From: Eutypa lata
Lineage: Eukaryota; Ascomycota; Sordariomycetes; Xylariales; Diatrypaceae
Length of the DNA: 64,000 nucleotides
Direction of reading: 5' to 3'
Assembly (NCBI GenBank): GCA_022661535.1
Contig: JAKULF010000006.1
Coordinates: 2,723,001 to 2,787,000 of the forward strand
The notes beneath the pieces are model-generated. The model saw only the letters and a program-made list of their open reading frames with translations, ran no database searches and was not told the DNA's origin. Positions 61,658 to 64,000 of the stretch are shown here, piece after piece (positions within the stretch are counted from its first letter, which is position 1; every line of letters begins with the position of its first letter). The position numbers and the translations under genes were made by a program.

Positions 61658-62677
61658 CCTTGTTTGTCTTTCTTTTTTTCTTCTTTCCTTCTTCCTCTTT
61701 TTCGTATGGTTGAAGTTGTGTACTGAGAAGAGGATGAATAAATAATTCACCGATTGGTATTTGCCAGGTACCTAGTTAGCCAAGTAAAAGTTTTACGTCG
61801 TCTGGAGTGCTAATCTAAAATCTTTTCCTAGGCCTTCAAGTCTATGCCTGACAAAATATTTTTTTTCTCCTACCTACTTACAAGCATGCAGGTTATTGAG
61901 ATGACCCATCCCACCAAACACTGTTTTTCAAACAGAAAAAAAGATGCCGAATATGCAGCTACAATTGGTTAAAAAGCGCTAAAACGGCACGCTTAAGGTC
62001 TGATAGCAGTAGCGGCCTAAGCTAAACTTGACTATCACGGAGCTTTTGAGGGTAACTGGTGGGGTAGCTAACTGCCTAAACAAAACATGTGCAGTTACAG
62101 ATACCCTCCATACCTCTCCTTGATACCGTACTACCTTAGTTAAGGTCGGGTACTGACGATCATTTGAATTTATTATTATTATGATGCCATTGGCTGAATT
62201 ATAATAATTTGCACCTTATTTGTACTTAGATATCGTCAAGAGATCTCTCGCCCAGTTGGAAACGCGTTCGACTCAAATTATCGTATAGCCCAAATTAAAG
62301 ACATCTTATTTTTATACATACATACGAAGTATTCACGCCGCAATCATTATAGTTGGTTCAAGGTTCTTCCTTATTAAGTGGGACTTGACCTGCATTCTCG
62401 AGCTTAGGTTGGCTCTTTTTTTACATTACCATTGCATTGTATGAACACCGGAGCTTCTTTGTCTTTTGGGGACACATTTTGCAACGTCATGTGAGGGAGA
62501 GATATGCCGGTGCTATTCCAATTAATGAGACATCCTTGACGAACTCTTTTTATCTTCTAGCCAAAACCCTTCTTCTCCCTATCCCCTCACTCCCCGCTCC
62601 ATGAGACTCTAAAAAGAAAGACAAAAAAAAAGAAAAGAAAGAAAGAAGAGAAACATTGGGATGCGTTCATAAGGAAA
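61658..62677. promoter_or_regulatory. Divergent intergenic region between SYO1 and the right-edge gene
   Basis: About 1 kb without a gene. A-rich leader precedes 62678. A four-codon upstream frame ATG-CGT-TCA-TAA sits at 62661-62672, ending five bases before the main ATG. Confidence 0.5.
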
Positions 62678-64000
62678 ATGCGCAGCTACTTCATGAGCGA
62701 CGTAGAGCTGGGTAAGAAAGACGACGACCATAGCAAACACCGCAGGGATAGAAGCAGCAGCGGCCTTGGAACCGCATCGACATGGCTCCCATCGAGGGGA
62801 CCGCGGCGGAGGTCGCTTAAGGGAGCCGGCCTCCTGGCTCTCTTCGTCTTTCTAGTCTACGTCTTCGTCAAGAACCTGCCCGTCGGCTCCGGTCCGAACC
62901 CTCTGATGCGCCGTCCCAGCTTCGAACGTCTCTCGCAGCCGCAAGCGCCCCCGCCGCGCGTACAGGCCGGACAGCAACAGCAGCGTCCGCCCCCGCCGCT
63001 CCAAGCGCCAGATTCGCGATCGAACCCCCCGTCTTCGTCTTCGTTGTCGACTTCTAGCAGTTCGTCCGAGCGCACGTACAATGGGCCGGTCAAGTTCCTC
63101 GAACTCGCGTCGTCGCTACACGCGATCGCGCCGACGAAGGGTAGCATGGCGGTGAATAAGAACGTCCTGTTCGCGGTTTCATCTCTCAAGAGCGCCGCTG
63201 CGCTGCTGCCCGTCGCCTGTCAGATGGGTATCGAGCTCAAGAACTACGTGCACTTCGCGCTGATGAGCCGGAGCGATATCGATCTGGCCGAGCTGCAGAA
63301 GCTGAATGGCATTGATGATTCCTGTCATCTGATATTTCACGGTATGAATTGGGAGACAGGCGTACAGCGCACATATACACGTCTGCCGAGAATACGCCTT
63401 GCTAATGCTAGCTTTGTTATTATATACCAGATGCTCGCACAGAACACGCCATGATATCAACCGAAGCGCGAATGGAGACTGCTGTCTTCCGTGCCCTTCG
63501 TATGTAGCACATCTGGTGGAGGAGAGAAACTACGTAGGATATAGCGCTTACGTTTACCTTAGACCACATTCATATGTACATGCATCCGCAGGCGATCATA
63601 GTCGATGCTTCAAGTCATGAGGAGGTATTCCTCAGCCGTGGAGCTCAACAACACCTAAAAGTCACGGGCAATACTTTGATCGAGCTCCCTAGTAATTCTG
63701 GGAAGGCCCTGGAATGGATGACAAAGTTAGACAGCGTGGCATTGCACGGTAGGCTTGCTTCTCCCTCTATCTTGTTGCTATTGCTGATAGCTAGTATCCA
63801 GCGTGGAATGATGTGCAAATCGATATATTGATCAATGCCACACCAAAGGCGTCAGGGGGCCTTATAAGACTACTGAGATCTTTGAGCTCCGCTGACTACA
63901 CGGCGAGTTCGGTTCCTCATCTCACCATCGAGCTTCCCCCCGACATAGATGCTTCGACCAAATTCTTCATAGAAAGTTTCTCGTGGCCACCACCTCACTT
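62678..64000 (+). CDS. Type II membrane protein, putative fungal glycosyltransferase (cut by window edge)
   Basis: Partial at its 3' end. Exons 62678-63341, 63431-63499, 63563-63748 and 63802 to beyond 64000 join in frame for about 372 residues so far. A basic cytoplasmic N-terminus (RGPRRRSLKG) is followed by one membrane anchor at about 50-66 (LLALFVFLVYVFVK), a Pro/Gln/Ser-rich stem and a lumenal domain. That domain contains YNGPVKFLELASSLHAI, KNVLFAVSSLKSAAALLPVACQM, QAIIVDASSHEE, INATPKASGGLIRLLRSLS and LTIELPPDID. This layout and the pieces resemble fungal Golgi proteins annotated as family 2-like glycosyltransferases; the catalytic DxD motif would lie further on or is not evident. Exon 4 uses the acceptor at 63801 because the earlier AG gives a stop. 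Function is inferred, not established. Confidence 0.75.

Noticed and set aside
61658..61750. Upstream extension of SYO1 (Lys/Arg-rich, NYLFILF start)
   Set aside because: Poly-Lys composition from an A/T-rich leader; the family start MGKSRRNR is downstream.

Overview
The window is nuclear DNA of a filamentous ascomycete (Pezizomycotina, most likely a Sordariomycete). The protein-coding genes carry short introns (about 50-140 nt) with clear fungal signals (GTRNGT donors, CTAAC/CTNAC branch points, YAG acceptors). They include families typical of this group: an HsbA-like surface protein, a Zn2Cys6 regulator with a fungal MHR domain, a DUF3176 membrane protein and a Ser/Thr-rich Cys-knot GPI protein. 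No rRNA, tRNA, CRISPR array, telomere repeat or intact transposon was seen. All gene models were built by hand from reading frame, splice signals and family consensus; spliced lengths close in frame for the models whose junctions are given.

Left part (1-45 kb) is gene-poor and accessory. It holds an IPP isomerase (2.3-3.2 kb), a GNAT acetyltransferase (5.5-7.2 kb), RPA2 (8.3-9.4 kb), a possible hydrolase relic (10.6-11.0 kb), a 2-oxoglutarate/Fe(II) oxygenase (11.8-13.3 kb), a 5.8 kb gene-free stretch, and a divergent pair of Zn2Cys6 regulator (19.0-21.2 kb) and MFS sugar transporter (24.1-26.0 kb). Next comes a cell-surface group: HsbA-like GPI protein (27.5-29.2 kb), Cys-rich GPI protein (32.6-33.8 kb) and DUF3176 membrane protein (34.6-37.6 kb). 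The Nma111 serine protease (38.7-42.0 kb) follows, and then 3.2 kb of non-coding DNA with a striking 81-bp tandem repeat.

Right part (45-64 kb) is a compact housekeeping block: a small SANT/Myb-like protein, MLH1, RPN1, DBP10, a DNAJC8-type J protein, the Syo1 symportin, and the start of a type II membrane protein that runs off the right edge. MLH1/RPN1 and DBP10/J protein are head-to-head pairs. RPN1/DBP10 and J protein/SYO1 are tail-to-tail.

Main points of interest: four separate genes appear to need GC-AG introns to stay in frame; Nma111 has an uninterrupted, presequence-like 79-residue upstream extension; the HsbA-like protein has a very long acidic repetitive stalk; a 27-residue-periodic antisense-open tandem repeat lies upstream of the Myb-like gene; and CCTAGG-centred palindromes are scattered through the non-coding DNA. 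No clearly new multi-gene system could be demonstrated.
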